A DNA stretch of 64,000 bases from positions 12,777 to 76,776 of the forward strand of contig DATKPC010000133.1 of the NCBI GenBank assembly GCA_035524275.1, given 5' to 3'. The notes beneath the pieces are model-generated. The model was not told where the DNA came from. It was given only the letters and a program-made list of their open reading frames with translations, and did not search any database. Below, in pieces: positions 63,544 to 64,000 of the stretch (the first letter of the stretch is position 1; each line of letters opens with the position of its first letter). The DNA is from DATKPC01 sp035524275. Lineage in GTDB: Bacteria > Pseudomonadota > Gammaproteobacteria > Burkholderiales > Burkholderiaceae_F. Position numbers and translations under genes: made by a program.

Positions 63544-64000
63544 ATGGCGCATGCATCGGCGATGAAGCGGGCCTGGGGGCGATACGTCGCGCTGTGGCGC
63601 GACGTCGGCGCGCTCGCCCGGCCGTACTGGACGGGCGACGACCGCTGGCCGGCGCGCGCGTTGCTCGCCGCGATCATCGCGCTCAATCTCGGCCTGGTCG
63701 GGTTGAACGTGCTCTTTTCCGGCTGGAACAACCGCTTCTACGACGCCCTGCAGCACCACGACCTGCGCGCCTTCTGGCACGAATTCGCGGTCTTCGGCGG
63801 GCTCGCCGCCGCATTCATCGTCGTCGCCGTCTACCAGACCTACCTCAACCAGATGCTGCAGATCCGCTGGCGGCGCTGGCTGACGGACCACGCGCTGTCC
63901 GGGTGGCTGCGCGGCGGAGGCTATTACCACCTGCAGCGCGGCCACGCGGCAGGCGCCGGGCAAGACGCCGACAACCCGGACCAGCGCATCGCCGACGACC
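63544..64000 (+). CDS. SbmA/BacA-like ABC transporter, 3'-truncated
   Basis: The frame is open to the window end; 152 codons are seen. The sequence (NLGLVGLNVLFSGWNNRFYD, QTYLNQMLQIRWRRWLTDHAL, then YYHLQ and DNPDQRIADD) matches the N-terminal membrane domain of the SbmA/BacA-like ABC half transporters with a C-terminal ATPase. Family members import peptides or vitamin B12-like molecules, or have unknown cargo. ATG 63544 starts 22 bases after the 36-base palindrome. Confidence 0.85.
   Translation, partial: MAHASAMKRAWGRYVALWRDVGALARPYWTGDDRWPARALLAAIIALNLGLVGLNVLFSGWNNRFYDALQHHDLRAFWHEFAVFGGLAAAFIVVAVYQTYLNQMLQIRWRRWLTDHALSGWLRGGGYYHLQRGHAAGAGQDADNPDQRIADD

Noticed and set aside
1..64000. 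Mobile elements, prophage, CRISPR and tRNA/rRNA genes
   Set aside because: No transposase, integrase, phage structural gene, regular spaced repeat or cloverleaf was recognised on either strand by eye; a covariance search for tRNA would settle the last point.

Overview
The window comes from a very GC-rich bacterial chromosome (about 70% G+C by eye, strong G/C at third codon positions). Gene families and their neighbourhoods (RutR-type regulator with a reductive pyrimidine pathway, EIIA-Ntr, class I polyamine enzymes, many divisional ABC systems) suggest a betaproteobacterium, probably Burkholderiales; this is inference from gene content only. It is dense chromosomal DNA. I see no tRNA, rRNA, CRISPR array, insertion sequence or prophage gene. 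Many very long open frames are antisense shadows typical of high-GC DNA and are left out.

Layout. 1-9.2 kb: a 5'-truncated exported protein gene and its full-length paralogue (7836-9185) bracket a secreted phosphoesterase, a multicopper oxidase and a MocR-type regulator. 9.7-13.8 kb: a TonB-dependent receptor, then bfd and bfr behind a pair of Fur-box-like sites, and an exported MsrA: iron handling and oxidative repair. 13.8-16.1 kb: a GGDEF-EAL protein. 16.4-19.6 kb (minus strand): an ECF sigma/anti-sigma pair behind a cupredoxin with a CuA-type ligand set, a Tat-lipoprotein metallophosphoesterase and a cytochrome c; two near-identical promoter-like sites with the same 15-base spacer precede its two upstream genes.

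19.7-31.4 kb is a self-contained reductive pyrimidine degradation locus made of two convergent operons. The plus-strand operon holds preT, preA, dihydropyrimidinase, an N-carbamoyl amidohydrolase, carbonic anhydrase and a small lipoprotein. The minus-strand operon holds an ABC importer (ATPase, two permeases, binding protein), a RutR-family repressor and a cupin. Each operon has a RutR-operator-like palindrome in front (19704-19719 and 31372-31387). The genes together predict import of a pyrimidine or relative, reduction, ring opening, decarbamoylation and CO2 hydration.

31.4-44.8 kb: a hairpin cluster, LysE exporter plus ABC-2 exporter, a thiol peroxidase-like protein, an aldo/keto reductase, a phospholipase-D lipoprotein, EIIA-Ntr, an operon joining an ABC exporter with a nitrate/sulfonate-type importer that lacks a binding protein, and a nitroreductase. 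45.0-51.3 kb (plus strand): SPFH protein, DUF4178 zinc-ribbon protein, DUF350 membrane protein, membrane-embedded spermidine synthase-like protein and a Tat-type amine oxidase. This is the best candidate in the window for a poorly understood system. 51.3-64 kb: SnoaL-like protein, amidase, Bax-inhibitor-1 protein, beta-propeller protein, S41 peptidase with an overlapping secreted unknown, dienelactone hydrolase, basic amino acid decarboxylase, 2-hydroxyacid dehydrogenase, MFS transporter and the start of an SbmA/BacA-like ABC transporter preceded by a perfect 36-base palindrome.
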